Shown here: piece by piece, positions 29,079 through 38,830 of the stretch
How the letters are laid out: the number at the start of each line of letters is the position of its first letter
How positions within the stretch are numbered: the first letter of the stretch is position 1
From: Vitreoscilla filiformis
Lineage (GTDB): Bacteria > Pseudomonadota > Gammaproteobacteria > Burkholderiales > Burkholderiaceae_C
Direction of reading: 5' to 3'
NCBI RefSeq assembly: GCF_002222655.1
Contig: NZ_CP022423.1
Location: 2,480,001-2,544,000, forward strand
Length of the DNA stretch: 64,000 nt
Position numbers and translations under genes: made by a program
Notes under the pieces: model-generated
What the model saw: only the letters and a program-made list of their open reading frames with translations
Told to the model about the DNA's origin: nothing
Databases searched by the model: none

Positions 29079-30428
29079 GCCCTCCGTGCGAGGCAGTGTC
29101 AGGGTAAAAACAGCGCCCCCGTCGGGGTGGTTGGCGCCGGTAAGCTGGCCGCCGTGCTGTTCGATGATGCCGTAACTGATCGACAGCCCCAGCCCCGTGC
29201 CCTGCCCCACCGGTTTGGTGGTGAAAAACGGATCGAACAAGCGAGACAGGTGTTCCGAAGCGATGCCGGGGCCGTTGTCCCGAAACGTCAGCCGGGTGTG
29301 GTCAGACGCACACGCGCCCGTGATCCACAGGGACGGTGTGACATCCGGGCGCCCACTGGCCGCATCCCAAGCGTTTTGGATCAGGTTCATCATCACCTGC
29401 AACAACTGGCCCGCACTGCCCAGCACGGTGCATGGTGGGCCGGGCGCCCAGCGCACTTCGAACCCCGGCGCGGTGCCTTTGCGCACCCAATGAATCGCCC
29501 GCTCGACCACTTCGTTGAGATCAACACGCCCCCGCTCCCCCCGATCCATCGCCGAGAACCGCTTGAGGCCCTGCACGATGTCCGCCGTGCGCTGGGCGCC
29601 TTCGAGGGTGCCTTCCATGAGGGAGGGCAAGTCGGCCAACACCGGGTCGATGCGCAGTTTGACCCGCCACGCGGCCAGTTGTGCCGCAGGCGTACCAGCA
29701 TGTACCGCGCCCAGGTAACTGCGCAAACGCTCGGTGTAACGCTGCAAGGCATGCACATTGCCGAGCACAAAACTGATGGGGTTGTTCAACTCGTGCGCCA
29801 CCCCGGCCACCAGACGACCCAATGACGCCATTTTTTCGGAATGCACCAGTTGCTGCTGGGTGCGTTTGAGCGCCTCGTGCGCTTCGCGCAGTTGGTGGTA
29901 GGCGCGTTTGATCTCCCCCATCGGACGCCCCACGAACACCCAGCCAACGCGCTGCCCAGAGGCATCCAACCGGGGCGTGACGTTGAAATCCACCGGCACG
30001 CCTTGGCCTTGCGCGTCGCGCAGTTCGACTTCGATCACCGTGCCGCCGCGCTGCATGGCGGGCGTCGCCAGCACCTGGCGCAGACGGGCAACGCTGACGT
30101 CGTCGGCCATCCACGCCGTCAGCGCGGAACCGTGCAACCGACTTTCAGGCTGGCCCACCAGCTCGCCCAACGCCGCGTTCGTCTGCTCAATCACGCCGGA
30201 CTCGCTGCACGCCGCCAGCACGTCACTCATGGCGGTGAGCAGGCTGATGATGAACTGCTGGCTTTGCTCCAGCTCGGTGTTTTTGCGCTCCAACTCGATT
30301 TCGTCGGCCACCAACTGCGAGTAAACCTCGTCCATCTTGTGGATCACATCCAGCCAAGTGGACTCGTCCACCAGGGCTTGATCGGGCCCCATGGGCCGCT
30401 CGGGCAAAGCGGGCTTGGAACGTGTCAT
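29058..30428 (-). CDS. hoxJ: HoxJ-like histidine kinase of the H2-sensing system
   Basis: HoxJ pairs with the regulatory hydrogenase HoxBC and controls HoxA by phosphorylation according to H2. The 456-aa protein has an N-terminal coiled region, a PAS domain (about residues 65-170), then a HisKA region with the phospho-acceptor in VAGVAHELNNPISF (H212) and an HATPase domain with DNGPGI and GTGLGLS boxes, both intact. There is no transmembrane segment, as for soluble HoxJ. The start at 30428 (MTRSKPALPE) lies 11 bp beyond the hoxC stop. The best-studied strain, Cupriavidus necator H16, has a defective HoxJ; I see no obvious defect here. Confidence 0.85.
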   Translation of the reverse strand: MTRSKPALPERPMGPDQALVDESTWLDVIHKMDEVYSQLVADEIELERKNTELEQSQQFIISLLTAMSDVLAACSESGVIEQTNAALGELVGQPESRLHGSALTAWMADDVSVARLRQVLATPAMQRGGTVIEVELRDAQGQGVPVDFNVTPRLDASGQRVGWVFVGRPMGEIKRAYHQLREAHEALKRTQQQLVHSEKMASLGRLVAGVAHELNNPISFVLGNVHALQRYTERLRSYLGAVHAGTPAAQLAAWRVKLRIDPVLADLPSLMEGTLEGAQRTADIVQGLKRFSAMDRGERGRVDLNEVVERAIHWVRKGTAPGFEVRWAPGPPCTVLGSAGQLLQVMMNLIQNAWDAASGRPDVTPSLWITGACASDHTRLTFRDNGPGIASEHLSRLFDPFFTTKPVGQGTGLGLSISYGIIEQHGGQLTGANHPDGGAVFTLTLPRTEGSGSAVG

Positions 30429-30439
30429 GCCATCACGCC

Positions 30440-31936
30440 TCAATGCACTGTGCAGACCATGCACGGGTCGAACGAGCGCACGATGTGTTGCACCGCCACC
30501 GGCGTGCGCTCGCCCGGGTACACCGGCGCGCCCACCAGCGCCGCTTCCAGTGCGCCGGGTTGCCCTTGGGCGTCACGCGGTGAGAAGTTCCAGCTCGTCG
30601 GCGCGACGATTTGGTAATGCAGCAACCGGCCATTGCGCCAGCGCACCCAATGCCCCAGCGCCCCGCGTGCGGCTTCGGTGAGGCCCATGCCCTCCCCTTC
30701 ATCGGGCAAGCTGTCCGGCGTGTAGAAGGGTTCACGCGGCACGATGGCCCCGAGCCAACGCTCCATCATCGGCAGCACCCGCGCCAGCTCGATCAGCCGC
30801 GCCAGCACCCGGCTGACGACTTGGCTACCGTGGCATTGCACCACATCGGTGATGAGCGGCTGACCATCGGCCAACTGCCGGGCGATGGCGCCGGTTTCCA
30901 CCACTCGCCCGTCCAGGCGCGGCGCTTTGTTCCAACTGTAGGCGGCGGGTTTGTCCACATCCGGCAGGGTCACGCCTTGGGCGGGATGGCGGGGGCCACC
31001 GCTGTCGGCCAGCCAGGCGTGGGTGGCGTCTTCAGTGACGAGGCGCACATCGGGCGCTTGGCGGGTCAGCGGGCTGGCGGAGGGGTGTTCGCAAACGCCC
31101 GCTGCCAGCGCCAGCCCCGCATCGGGTTGTGGATAGGCGCCCCAGCTCAAGGTGCGCCCCGGCCCCGCGCCCAACTGGGCCAAGGCCAGATCGTCGGCAA
31201 CGGTCAGGAAGAAGCGCAAATCGCCGCGCAGCGGGTCGGCGGCGTGCCAGCGGGCCAAGGCGGCGGCATCACGCAGCGCGGCGATGTCTTCCAGCGGCGC
31301 CGCGAACAGGGTTGATTCGAGGAAGGCGCGCATCTCGCGCAGTTTGCTCATCAAACGCAGCCGCTCCGCCGCGTCGATGGCCCGCGACGAGCCACCCGGC
31401 TGCACGCTCTGGGTGTGCGGCCACTTGCCGCCCAGCGTGCCCATGAGGGTGAACCAGCGCTGCCGCGCCGCCAGGGCTTGGCGGGCGTGTTCCCCTTGCG
31501 TCACCCCAGCGCCCAACGCCGCCCAGCGCCGCACCGCTTCGGGCCACCACGGGCGGTCGGCGTAGATCGGGCGGGTGAAATCGGGCGCGAAAAACAAGTA
31601 GAAATGGCTGAGGTGATCGGCCAGGTTTTCGCACGCTTGCATCAGGTTCAGGGCGTGTTGGCCATTGGGCGGTGGCGTCACCCCGGCGGCATCGGCCAGC
31701 GCCCGCGCCGCCGCCACGGATTGGGACACCGAACAAATACCGCAAATGCGCGGCACCACCACCAGCGCATCGCGCACCGCCCGCCCGGGCAGCAGTTGTT
31801 CAAACCCCCGGTACATGGTGGCGTTGACCTGGGCCGATGCCACGCGCCCATCCGCCACCTGCAACTGCACCTCCAAATCCCCCTCAACCCGGTTGAACGG
31901 CCCCACCAACAGGCGGCCAGTCGGCGTGTTGCTCAT
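30440..31936 (-). CDS. hoxC: regulatory (H2-sensing) NiFe hydrogenase large subunit HoxC
   Basis: HoxC carries the NiFe site of the H2 sensor, which reports H2 to HoxJ and has little catalytic activity. The 498-aa protein has the proximal motif RICGICSVSQ (C65, C68) and ends exactly at DPCMVCTVH (C492, C495). The lack of any peptide after the final histidine is characteristic of regulatory hydrogenases, which do not need the C-terminal maturation protease. It follows hoxB by 10 bp and precedes hoxJ. Maturation proteins (Hyp) must be encoded elsewhere. Confidence 0.93.
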   Translation of the reverse strand: MSNTPTGRLLVGPFNRVEGDLEVQLQVADGRVASAQVNATMYRGFEQLLPGRAVRDALVVVPRICGICSVSQSVAAARALADAAGVTPPPNGQHALNLMQACENLADHLSHFYLFFAPDFTRPIYADRPWWPEAVRRWAALGAGVTQGEHARQALAARQRWFTLMGTLGGKWPHTQSVQPGGSSRAIDAAERLRLMSKLREMRAFLESTLFAAPLEDIAALRDAAALARWHAADPLRGDLRFFLTVADDLALAQLGAGPGRTLSWGAYPQPDAGLALAAGVCEHPSASPLTRQAPDVRLVTEDATHAWLADSGGPRHPAQGVTLPDVDKPAAYSWNKAPRLDGRVVETGAIARQLADGQPLITDVVQCHGSQVVSRVLARLIELARVLPMMERWLGAIVPREPFYTPDSLPDEGEGMGLTEAARGALGHWVRWRNGRLLHYQIVAPTSWNFSPRDAQGQPGALEAALVGAPVYPGERTPVAVQHIVRSFDPCMVCTVH

Positions 31937-31946
31937 GTGGGGCCCC

Positions 31947-32951
31947 TCACTTCAAGCGGGTTTTACGGGCCACGGGCGGCACCACGATGTGGTCAGCCGT
32001 GGCATTGGTTTTGACGCGCCGGGGCGTGGCACTCTTGCTCAGCGAAGCCAGGGCGACGAACCAAGCTTTGGGCATGTCCGTGGGCAGCCCAATGGGGATG
32101 CCAGCCACCTTGGGGGTGGCGTCGAACGCATGCCCCGGGTCTTGAAAACCCGGCTCCGTGCAACTGATGCAGGCGTACCCGCCGCGTGTGCAACTGCCTT
32201 CGCCGTTCCACAAGCGGGTGTTGCAGTCGGCGTGGGCTTGGGTGCCCTTGCAGCCCATGTGCTCCATCATGCAGCCGAGGTCGGAGGGCTGTTCGGCGCT
32301 GGCTTTGAACTCGTAAAACTCGTTGCGGGTGCAGCCGTGATGCACCAATTGATCGGCGTAAAAACGCGGGCGCTGGAGGCTGTCCAGATCGTCCGCGCTG
32401 AGGCTGCCATCGGCCAGGGCCATGAGGCTGTCGATCACCCATCCGGGGTGGGTCGGACAACCCGCCACGTTGATCACCGGCAAACCCGCCCCGCTGCGAA
32501 ACGCCGCCCCGAGCAAACCGCCAGGTTGATCGTCTTCAAATTGCAGGCCGCACGCTTCGGTGGCGTGGTTGCGCGCTCCGCTCACGCCGCCCCAGGCCGC
32601 GCACGAACCCACCGCCACCACGTAGCGGGCCACGCCGGCCAGACGCCTCACCCAGGAAATCATCGGCACCCCCGTGCCCGCCAGCAGGTGGAACCGCCCG
32701 CTGCCCTGCGGGCCGCGCAACAACGCGCCTTCGATGCACAGCACATCCAGCGGTTGCGCGCCGCTGAGGCAATCCTCCAGCATCTGCAACACCGCCTCGC
32801 CGCTGGCCAGGCTGAGGGAGGGATGCCACAGCCATTCGATGCCCGAAGTGCGCAGGGTGGCGGCCCAATCGGGGGTATCTGCGTTGAGCAAGGACATCGA
32901 ACAGCCTCCGCATCCCCCTGATTGAAGCCACAAAACATGAAGCGAACCCAC
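31947..32951 (-). CDS. hoxB: regulatory (H2-sensing) NiFe hydrogenase small subunit HoxB
   Basis: HoxB holds the Fe-S chain of the sensor. The 334-aa protein starts with a GTG and reads MGSLHVLWLQSGGCGGCSMS, so the proximal cluster cysteines (C14, C17) come within 20 residues. There is no twin-arginine signal, meaning the enzyme stays in the cytoplasm, as expected for a regulatory hydrogenase. Further cluster ligands occur in VAGCPTHPGW, HHGCTRNEFYEF, and the run LGCMMEHMGCKGTQAHADCN to GYACISCTEPGF. No ATG is available before the CGGC motif, so the GTG at 32951 is taken as start. Confidence 0.92.
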   Translation of the reverse strand: MGSLHVLWLQSGGCGGCSMSLLNADTPDWAATLRTSGIEWLWHPSLSLASGEAVLQMLEDCLSGAQPLDVLCIEGALLRGPQGSGRFHLLAGTGVPMISWVRRLAGVARYVVAVGSCAAWGGVSGARNHATEACGLQFEDDQPGGLLGAAFRSGAGLPVINVAGCPTHPGWVIDSLMALADGSLSADDLDSLQRPRFYADQLVHHGCTRNEFYEFKASAEQPSDLGCMMEHMGCKGTQAHADCNTRLWNGEGSCTRGGYACISCTEPGFQDPGHAFDATPKVAGIPIGLPTDMPKAWFVALASLSKSATPRRVKTNATADHIVVPPVARKTRLK

Positions 32952-32978
32952 ACAGCCCCCAAAATTTTTGAAAACGCC

Positions 32979-33016
32979 GGAACAAACTCAGGCCACCATC
33001 TTGCCTCGTTTGTTCC
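32979..33016. promoter_or_regulatory. inverted repeat between hoxB and the globin-GGDEF gene
   Basis: Perfect arms GGAACAAAC and GTTTGTTCC are separated by 20 bp and continue inward as AGGC/GCCT with a small slip. It lies in the 112-bp divergent region upstream of both hoxB and the diguanylate cyclase gene, where an operator is expected. The regulator is unknown; HoxA is one candidate. Confidence 0.5.
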
Positions 33017-33063
33017 TGTGCGGCGCTTTGCCACTTGACTGAGTCGATCCTTGCCCTTGTCCC

Positions 33064-34476
33064 ATGCCTGACCACCCTTCGCTCGTGACCGCGCCGGATG
33101 CGGTACTTGTCCAACTCTGGGCGCAACACATCGCCCAGACCGATGCACCCATCCGCCAAGCCCTCACCGCCTTGGGCCAACACCACAGCGCGCAGTTGGC
33201 CGACGCGTTTTACCGCGCCATGCTGGCCGACCCGCAAGCCGGCGCCTTGCTCACCCACGATGACGTCAACACCCGCTTGCACAGCTCGATGCAACGCTGG
33301 ATCACCCAAACACTCGGCAGCTGGGACACCGCCCAAGTACCCGCCCTGGTCGCACTTCAGCGGCACATCGGCCAAGTTCATGCCCGGATCAACGTCGGCA
33401 TGGAGTTGGTGGTTCGTGGCGCCCGCCAGCTCAAGCACGACATCGTGCAAACCCTGCTGCGCACCGACATGGACACCGCCCAAGTGCTGCGCACCGCCAT
33501 GGCAGCCCATGAGCTGATCGATTTGGCCTTAGAGGCGATGACGATCCAGTACAAAGAGTCACGCGATTTGGCCACGCGCACCGATGAGGCATATCGCTCA
33601 CTGGCGTCGAGCGTGAACATGTCGCTGGAACGTGAGCGGCAGCGCACGGCTTTGCTCGATTGGCAAAGCCAGTTCCTGCAAAAGGTCATGATGATGCACC
33701 CGGATGACGAAGTCACCCGCCTGGGCCAGTCGTCATTTGGGCTGTGGGTGCAGCACAAGGCCAATGCATTCAACGGCTCATCCGATGAGCGCGAGTCCAT
33801 CCTCAGCGCCATGCGCCGCATCGACGCCGACTTGCTGCCCCGCTGTGAGGACGAACTCACCGGCCAAACCGATGAACTGGGCCGCCAGACCGCCCGCCAC
33901 GTCCTGACCGAAGTACAGCAAATCCGCTACTTCACGGACTCGATGTTCGAACATCTGGTGGACATGGAGTCTGGCCGCGATGCGCTGACGCAACTGCTCA
34001 ACCGCCGTTATTTGCCCGCCGTCCTGGGCCGTGAGTTGGAACTGAGCCGGCGCTCGGGCCATCCGTTCTCGCTCATGCTGGTGGACGTGGACCACTTCAA
34101 ACACATCAACGATCACTACGGCCACAGTTGCGGCGACCGGGCGTTGCAGCATCTGGCGGCGCTGCTGTCCAACACGGCGCGCAGCGGGGATTTTGTGTTC
34201 CGTTTCGGGGGGGAGGAGTTCATCATCGTCAGCGTCGAGATGCCCGCCCTGCAAGCGCTGCATGAAGCGGAAAAAATCCGCAAGGCTGTCGAGAATGACC
34301 CCGTTTTGCTGCCTGAGGGACGCCAGTTGCACATGACCGTCAGCATCGGTGTCGCCACCTACGACGGCCACCCGGACTACCAACACCTCATCGAACAAGC
34401 CGACCAAGCGCTCTACGCCGCCAAAAGCGAAGGACGCAACCGCGTGGTTCCCAGCCAGCGGCCTCAACCGACTTGA
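33064..34476 (+). CDS. globin-coupled sensor diguanylate cyclase (DosC/DgcO type)
   Basis: The 470-aa soluble protein should bind heme and make cyclic di-GMP in response to O2 or a similar gas. The N-terminal globin domain (about residues 15-170) has the proximal histidine in GQVHARINV (H106) and a distal-pocket tyrosine in DAFYRAM (Y50), as in DosC-like sensors. A helical middle domain follows, then a GGDEF domain starting near DALTQLLNRRYL with active-site GGEEF at 382-386 and an inhibitory RxxD site (RSGD) just before it. It sits between hoxB and hoxA on the opposite strand, and its 3' end overlaps the hoxA 3' end by 13 bp. Catalysis and product feedback inhibition are predicted; the gas ligand is inferred. 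Confidence 0.93.
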   Translation: MPDHPSLVTAPDAVLVQLWAQHIAQTDAPIRQALTALGQHHSAQLADAFYRAMLADPQAGALLTHDDVNTRLHSSMQRWITQTLGSWDTAQVPALVALQRHIGQVHARINVGMELVVRGARQLKHDIVQTLLRTDMDTAQVLRTAMAAHELIDLALEAMTIQYKESRDLATRTDEAYRSLASSVNMSLERERQRTALLDWQSQFLQKVMMMHPDDEVTRLGQSSFGLWVQHKANAFNGSSDERESILSAMRRIDADLLPRCEDELTGQTDELGRQTARHVLTEVQQIRYFTDSMFEHLVDMESGRDALTQLLNRRYLPAVLGRELELSRRSGHPFSLMLVDVDHFKHINDHYGHSCGDRALQHLAALLSNTARSGDFVFRFGGEEFIIVSVEMPALQALHEAEKIRKAVENDPVLLPEGRQLHMTVSIGVATYDGHPDYQHLIEQADQALYAAKSEGRNRVVPSQRPQPT

Positions 34477-35966
34477 GTCGGCTCCAACCCCAGCCGCTGT
34501 AACTTGGCCCGCAACCCCACGCGGGACAGGCCGAGTTCAGCCGCCGCCCGGGTCTTGTTCCAGCGATGGCGCAACAGCACTTCACGCAGCACCATGGCCT
34601 CGATCACCTCCAGGCGCTCCGCCAAGGTGCCGTGGCTGGGCAAAGCCTGCACCGCCGCCACAGATCCGCCCCGGGCCTCGCATCCCCCGCCCTGCAACAC
34701 GCGCACGGAAAACACCCCGGGTTCGATGGTTTCCTCATCACTCAGGGCGATGGCGCGGGCGATCTCGTTGCGCAGCTCGCGGATGTTGCCGGGCCACGCA
34801 TAGCGGGCCAAACACGCCAATGTGCCCGGCGCCCAACGCAACCCGGGACGCCCCAGCTCGGCCCCCACCTCGGCCAACAACCGTTCGGCGATCGGGGCGA
34901 TGTCGGCAGGCCGATCGCGCAGGGCGGGCATGTGCAGCGTCACCCCGGCCAGGCGCCAGTACAAATCTTCCCGAAACCGCCCGGCGCGCACTTCTTCCTC
35001 CAAATGACGATGCGTGGCGGCCACCACGCGCACATCCACAGGCACCGCCCGCGTCGAACCGACGGGGCGCAACTCGCCCTCTTGCAACACCCGCAGCAGC
35101 TTGACTTGGAAGGCCGGCGAAGTCTCGCCAATTTCATCCAGAAACACCGTGCCACCATGCGCCCGCTGAAACAACCCGATGTGGTCCTCGAACGCCCCCG
35201 TGAACGCGCCGCGTTTGTGGCCGAACAGCTCGCTTTCCAACAAGGTGTCCGGGATGGCGGCGCAGTTTTCCAGCACAAACGCTTGAGCATGGCGCGGGGA
35301 AGCGTAGTGGATCGCCCGCGCCAGCAGCTCTTTGCCAGTGCCGGATTCGCCGCCGATGAGCACCGGCAAGTCGTACCGCGCCACGCGCTGGGCCATGGCA
35401 CACACGGCCTCCAGCGGGCTGCCCGGCGCCCGCACCATGCGTTCGAAACCAAACGCCGAACGCGCTTCGCCCAGTTTTTTCTGGCTGCGCGCACGCAACA
35501 CCGGGGCGGCGCTGCGCAGCTCCAAATCGAGCCGATCCAAGCCTTGGCGCAAGGTGCGCGCTTCGACCGCGCTACGCACCGTTTGCAACAGATGATCCGG
35601 CACCCAGGGTTTGAGGATGTATTGGTAGATGCCGGCCTCGTTGATGCCGGTGATGATGTCCTCGCTGTCCGTGTAGCCGGAGATGACGATGCGCACCGTG
35701 TCCGGCCAGCGCTCGCGCACTTCTTTGAGAAACGCCACCCCCGTCAGCCCCGGCATGCGCTGATCGCACAGGATCACGTCCACCGCCTGGCGGGTCAACC
35801 ATTGGCGGGCCTCGTCGGCATGGCTGGCGGTGAGGATGCGGAAGTCTTCGTCCAAGGTGCGGCGGATGGCATCTTGCGAGCGCACCTCGTCATCGACCAC
35901 CAGCACCACAGGCAGGGTGTCGGGATCGGGCAAAGCGTCAGCGTCTGGGGGCGCGAAGGTGTCCAT
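34464..35966 (-). CDS. hoxA: HoxA, NtrC-family sigma-54 activator of hydrogenase genes
   Basis: HoxA is the response regulator of the H2 sensor and activates hydrogenase promoters with sigma-54. The 500-aa protein has an N-terminal receiver (phospho-acceptor D68 in ILCDQRMPG), a central AAA+ domain (Walker [10 protein letters not shown] near 205-213, sigma-54 loop GAFTGA at 253-258, Walker B region [10 protein letters not shown]) and a C-terminal Fis-type helix-turn-helix ([20 protein letters not shown]). In studied strains the unphosphorylated form is active. It is on the same strand as hoxBCJ but separated from hoxB by the inserted cyclase gene, whereas hoxA-hoxB-hoxC-hoxJ are contiguous in the model system. 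Confidence 0.9.
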   Translation of the reverse strand: MDTFAPPDADALPDPDTLPVVLVVDDEVRSQDAIRRTLDEDFRILTASHADEARQWLTRQAVDVILCDQRMPGLTGVAFLKEVRERWPDTVRIVISGYTDSEDIITGINEAGIYQYILKPWVPDHLLQTVRSAVEARTLRQGLDRLDLELRSAAPVLRARSQKKLGEARSAFGFERMVRAPGSPLEAVCAMAQRVARYDLPVLIGGESGTGKELLARAIHYASPRHAQAFVLENCAAIPDTLLESELFGHKRGAFTGAFEDHIGLFQRAHGGTVFLDEIGETSPAFQVKLLRVLQEGELRPVGSTRAVPVDVRVVAATHRHLEEEVRAGRFREDLYWRLAGVTLHMPALRDRPADIAPIAERLLAEVGAELGRPGLRWAPGTLACLARYAWPGNIRELRNEIARAIALSDEETIEPGVFSVRVLQGGGCEARGGSVAAVQALPSHGTLAERLEVIEAMVLREVLLRHRWNKTRAAAELGLSRVGLRAKLQRLGLEPTQVG

Positions 35967-36053
35967 GAGAATGAGCCTGTTTGCACGAGCGCAGGGTTAA
36001 CACGTATACGATGGCACCCTCTGTTCACGCTGAAGAAGCCTGGAGGCGCCGCA

Positions 36054-36389
36054 ATGCAGCAACATGACGACATCACCCCGTTCGACCGCTGGTCTCGCCC
36101 CATTGAGGAAATCGATGAGGAGATCGGTCAACTGTCCGTCGCTTGCGGGGTGTACTTGCTGGAGCCGGGGGTGATTGAACGCCTTTTGCACAATGACACG
36201 TCGGTGTGCGACCACGGCAACCAACGCGCTTTCGACAAACTGCGCCAACTGGTGATGATGCATTACATCGTCACCGAACGCACCGTCGAAGCCCTCGGCG
36301 CAGAACAAACGCAGGAATTAACCTCGCGCATCGTCGATCGTTTGCGGCCACGCTTCGAGCGGTTGTTGCACAAACCGTCGGACGAGTGA
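36054..36389 (+). CDS. small hypothetical protein coupled to tex
   Basis: I do not recognise this 111-aa protein. It is predicted soluble and mostly helical, rich in acidic and arginine residues, with a central hydrophobic helix ([20 protein letters not shown]) and two cysteines ([10 protein letters not shown] and DTSVCDHGN). A TGGAGGCGCC ribosome-binding site precedes the ATG. Its stop codon overlaps the tex start in the sequence GTGA, so the two should be co-translated. It is divergent from hoxA across 87 bp. Confidence 0.75.
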   Translation: MQQHDDITPFDRWSRPIEEIDEEIGQLSVACGVYLLEPGVIERLLHNDTSVCDHGNQRAFDKLRQLVMMHYIVTERTVEALGAEQTQELTSRIVDRLRPRFERLLHKPSDE

Positions 36390-38824
36390 ACGCACCGAAT
36401 CGGCCTTCTTCTCTTCTGATCACGCGACCTTTGGACACCATTTTGTTGCAAATCGCCGGCGAACTGAACGTTCGTCCGGCGCAAATCGAAGCCGCCACCG
36501 CACTGCTGGACGGCGGCGCCACCGTGCCTTTCATCGCCCGTTACCGCAAGGAAGTGACCGGCGGGCTGGACGATGCGCAATTGCGCGAGCTGGAAACCCG
36601 CCTGGCCTACCTGCGCGAGCTGGCGCAGCGCCGTGCGACTGTGCTCAAGAGCATTGAGGAGCAAGGCAAGCTCACGCCCGCGCTGCGCGCTGCCATCGAA
36701 GCCGCGCCCACCAAACAGGAGCTGGAAGACCTCTACCTGCCTTACAAGGTCAAGCGCCGCACCAAGGGGCTGATCGCCCGCGAAGCTGGGTTGGAGCCAC
36801 TGGCCGACAAGCTCTTTGCCGACCCGGCGTTGGATCCGCACACCGAAGCCGCCGCCTTCCTCAACCCCGACGCTGGTTTCGCCGACCCCCACGCCGTGCT
36901 GGATGGCGTGCGCGACTTGCTGGCCGAACGCTGGGCCGAGGACGCCGTGCTGGATGGCGTGCGCGACTTGCTGGCCGAACGCTGGGCCGAGGACGCCGTG
37001 CTGGTGGGCACGCTGCGCGAATGGCTGTGGGCGGAGGGCCGCTTGCGCTCCAAGTTGGTGGAGGGCAAAGACCCGAACGCGCCCGATCACGCCAAATTCC
37101 GCGATTATTTCGATTACGACGAGCCCATTGGCCGTGTACCTTCGCACCGGGCGCTGGCGGTGTTCCGGGGCCGTTCGCTGGAAATCCTCGATGCCAAGCT
37201 GGTGCTGGATGAAGAGATCGTGCCCGGTCAACCGACGCTGGCCGAAGGCCGCATCGCCCATCACCTGGGCTGGCGCCACGCCAAGCGACCAGCCGATGAG
37301 CTGATCCGCAAAACCGTGGCGTGGACGTGGAAGGTCAAACTCAGCCTGAGCCTGGAGCGCGATTTGTTCAGCCGGCTGCGCGAGTCGGCTGAAGGCGTGG
37401 CGATCAAGGTGTTTGGCGCCAACTTGCGTGACTTGCTGTTGGCCGCCCCCGCCGGCAAGCGCGTGGTGATGGGCCTCGACCCAGGCATCCGCACCGGCGT
37501 GAAAGTGGCCGTGGTGAGCGACACCGGCAAGGTGCTGGCCACCAGCACGGTGTACCCGCACGAGCCGCGCCGCGATTGGGAAGGCGCCCTGCACACCCTG
37601 GGCCGCTTGGTGGCGACGCACGGCGTGAACCTGATCGCCATCGGCAACGGCACCGCCAGCCGCGAAACCGACAAACTCGCCGCCGACCTCATCGCCCGCG
37701 TGCATCAACTCGCCCCAGAGGCGCCGCTGGAAAAAGTGGTGGTGAGCGAAGCCGGCGCTTCCGTTTATTCCGCCAGCGAATTCGCCAGCAAGGAACTGCC
37801 CGAACTGGATGTGAGCTTGCGCGGCGCCGTTTCCATCGCCCGCCGGCTGCAAGACCCGCTGGCCGAGCTGGTGAAGATCGACCCGAAAAGCATCGGCGTC
37901 GGCCAGTATCAGCATGACGTAAACCAGTCCGAGCTGGCGCGCACGCTGGATGCGGTGGTGGAGGACTGCGTCAACTCGGTGGGCGTGGACTTGAACACCG
38001 CTTCGGCGCCACTGCTGTCCCGCGTGGCGGGTTTGTCGGCCAGCGTGGCCGGCAGCATTGTGCGCTGGCGCGATGCCCACGGCGCCTTCAAAAACCGCCG
38101 CCAGTTGCTGGAGGTGAGGGGCTTGGGGCCGAAGACCTTCGAACAAGCCGCCGGTTTCCTGCGCATCCGAGGCGGGGACAACCCGCTGGATGTCTCCGGC
38201 GTTCACCCGGAAACCTACCCGGTGGTGGAGCGCATCCTCGCCGCAGCGGGGCGCCCGGTGGCTGAGTTGCTGGGCAACACCGACGTCATCCGCAAACTGC
38301 GCCCGGAAAGTTTTGCCGATGAGCGCTTCGGCGCCATCACCGTGAAGGACATTCTGGCCGAGCTGGAAAAACCGGGCCGGGATCCGCGCCCGGATTTCAA
38401 AGTCGCCCGCTTCAACGACGGTGTGGAGAACATCGCCGATTTGAAGGAGGGCATGGTGCTAGAGGGTACGGTGAGCAACGTGGCTCAGTTTGGTGCCTTC
38501 GTCGATCTGGGGGTGCATCAAGACGGGCTGGTGCATGTCAGCCAGATGGCACGCAAGTTTGTCAGCGATGCCCGCGAAGTGGTGAAAACCGGCGACATCG
38601 TCAAGGTGAAGGTGCTGGAAGTGGACTTGGCCCGCAAGCGTATCAGCCTGACGATGAAGCTGGACGCCGCCCCGGGCGCATCCGCCAGCGGTGAGCGCGG
38701 TGACAACCGTTTCCGCCCTGCCGAACGCGCACATCGGGGGGGAGGTGGCGCTCACAAAACGCCATCCGCCTCGGCCCCTCAGGGCGCGATGGCGGCTGCA
38801 TTCGCCAAGTTGCGCCCCCGCTGA
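36386..38824 (+). CDS. tex: Tex, S1-domain RNA-binding transcription accessory protein
   Basis: Tex binds nucleic acids and associates with transcription; its exact role is unsettled. The 812-aa protein has the N-terminal helical region ([20 protein letters not shown]), a YqgF/RNase H-like domain ([18 protein letters not shown]), helix-hairpin-helix units ([19 protein letters not shown] and [19 protein letters not shown]) and a C-terminal S1 domain ([20 protein letters not shown], then HVSQMARKF). The GTG at 36386 overlaps the upstream stop and is the likeliest start; the frame is open further upstream but is then out of frame with the coupled gene. Residues within the N-terminal half contain an exact 17-residue tandem duplication (see repeat). 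Length slightly exceeds the usual 770-800. Confidence 0.94.
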   Translation: MNAPNRPSSLLITRPLDTILLQIAGELNVRPAQIEAATALLDGGATVPFIARYRKEVTGGLDDAQLRELETRLAYLRELAQRRATVLKSIEEQGKLTPALRAAIEAAPTKQELEDLYLPYKVKRRTKGLIAREAGLEPLADKLFADPALDPHTEAAAFLNPDAGFADPHAVLDGVRDLLAERWAEDAVLDGVRDLLAERWAEDAVLVGTLREWLWAEGRLRSKLVEGKDPNAPDHAKFRDYFDYDEPIGRVPSHRALAVFRGRSLEILDAKLVLDEEIVPGQPTLAEGRIAHHLGWRHAKRPADELIRKTVAWTWKVKLSLSLERDLFSRLRESAEGVAIKVFGANLRDLLLAAPAGKRVVMGLDPGIRTGVKVAVVSDTGKVLATSTVYPHEPRRDWEGALHTLGRLVATHGVNLIAIGNGTASRETDKLAADLIARVHQLAPEAPLEKVVVSEAGASVYSASEFASKELPELDVSLRGAVSIARRLQDPLAELVKIDPKSIGVGQYQHDVNQSELARTLDAVVEDCVNSVGVDLNTASAPLLSRVAGLSASVAGSIVRWRDAHGAFKNRRQLLEVRGLGPKTFEQAAGFLRIRGGDNPLDVSGVHPETYPVVERILAAAGRPVAELLGNTDVIRKLRPESFADERFGAITVKDILAELEKPGRDPRPDFKVARFNDGVENIADLKEGMVLEGTVSNVAQFGAFVDLGVHQDGLVHVSQMARKFVSDAREVVKTGDIVKVKVLEVDLARKRISLTMKLDAAPGASASGERGDNRFRPAERAHRGGGGAHKTPSASAPQGAMAAAFAKLRPR
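36891..37004 (+). repeat. exact 51-bp in-frame tandem duplication inside tex
   Basis: Bases 36891-36953 are identical to 36942-37004, a period of 51 bp with no mismatch. The protein therefore repeats [17 protein letters not shown]. Complete identity including wobble bases means a very recent event or an assembly error. Confidence 0.95.
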
Positions 38825-38830
38825 ACGGGT

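Noticed and set aside
29058..35966. An energy-converting NiFe hydrogenase operon
   Set aside because: HoxB has no Tat signal, HoxC has no C-terminal extension, and no cytochrome b, protease or hyp gene is present; this is the sensor only.
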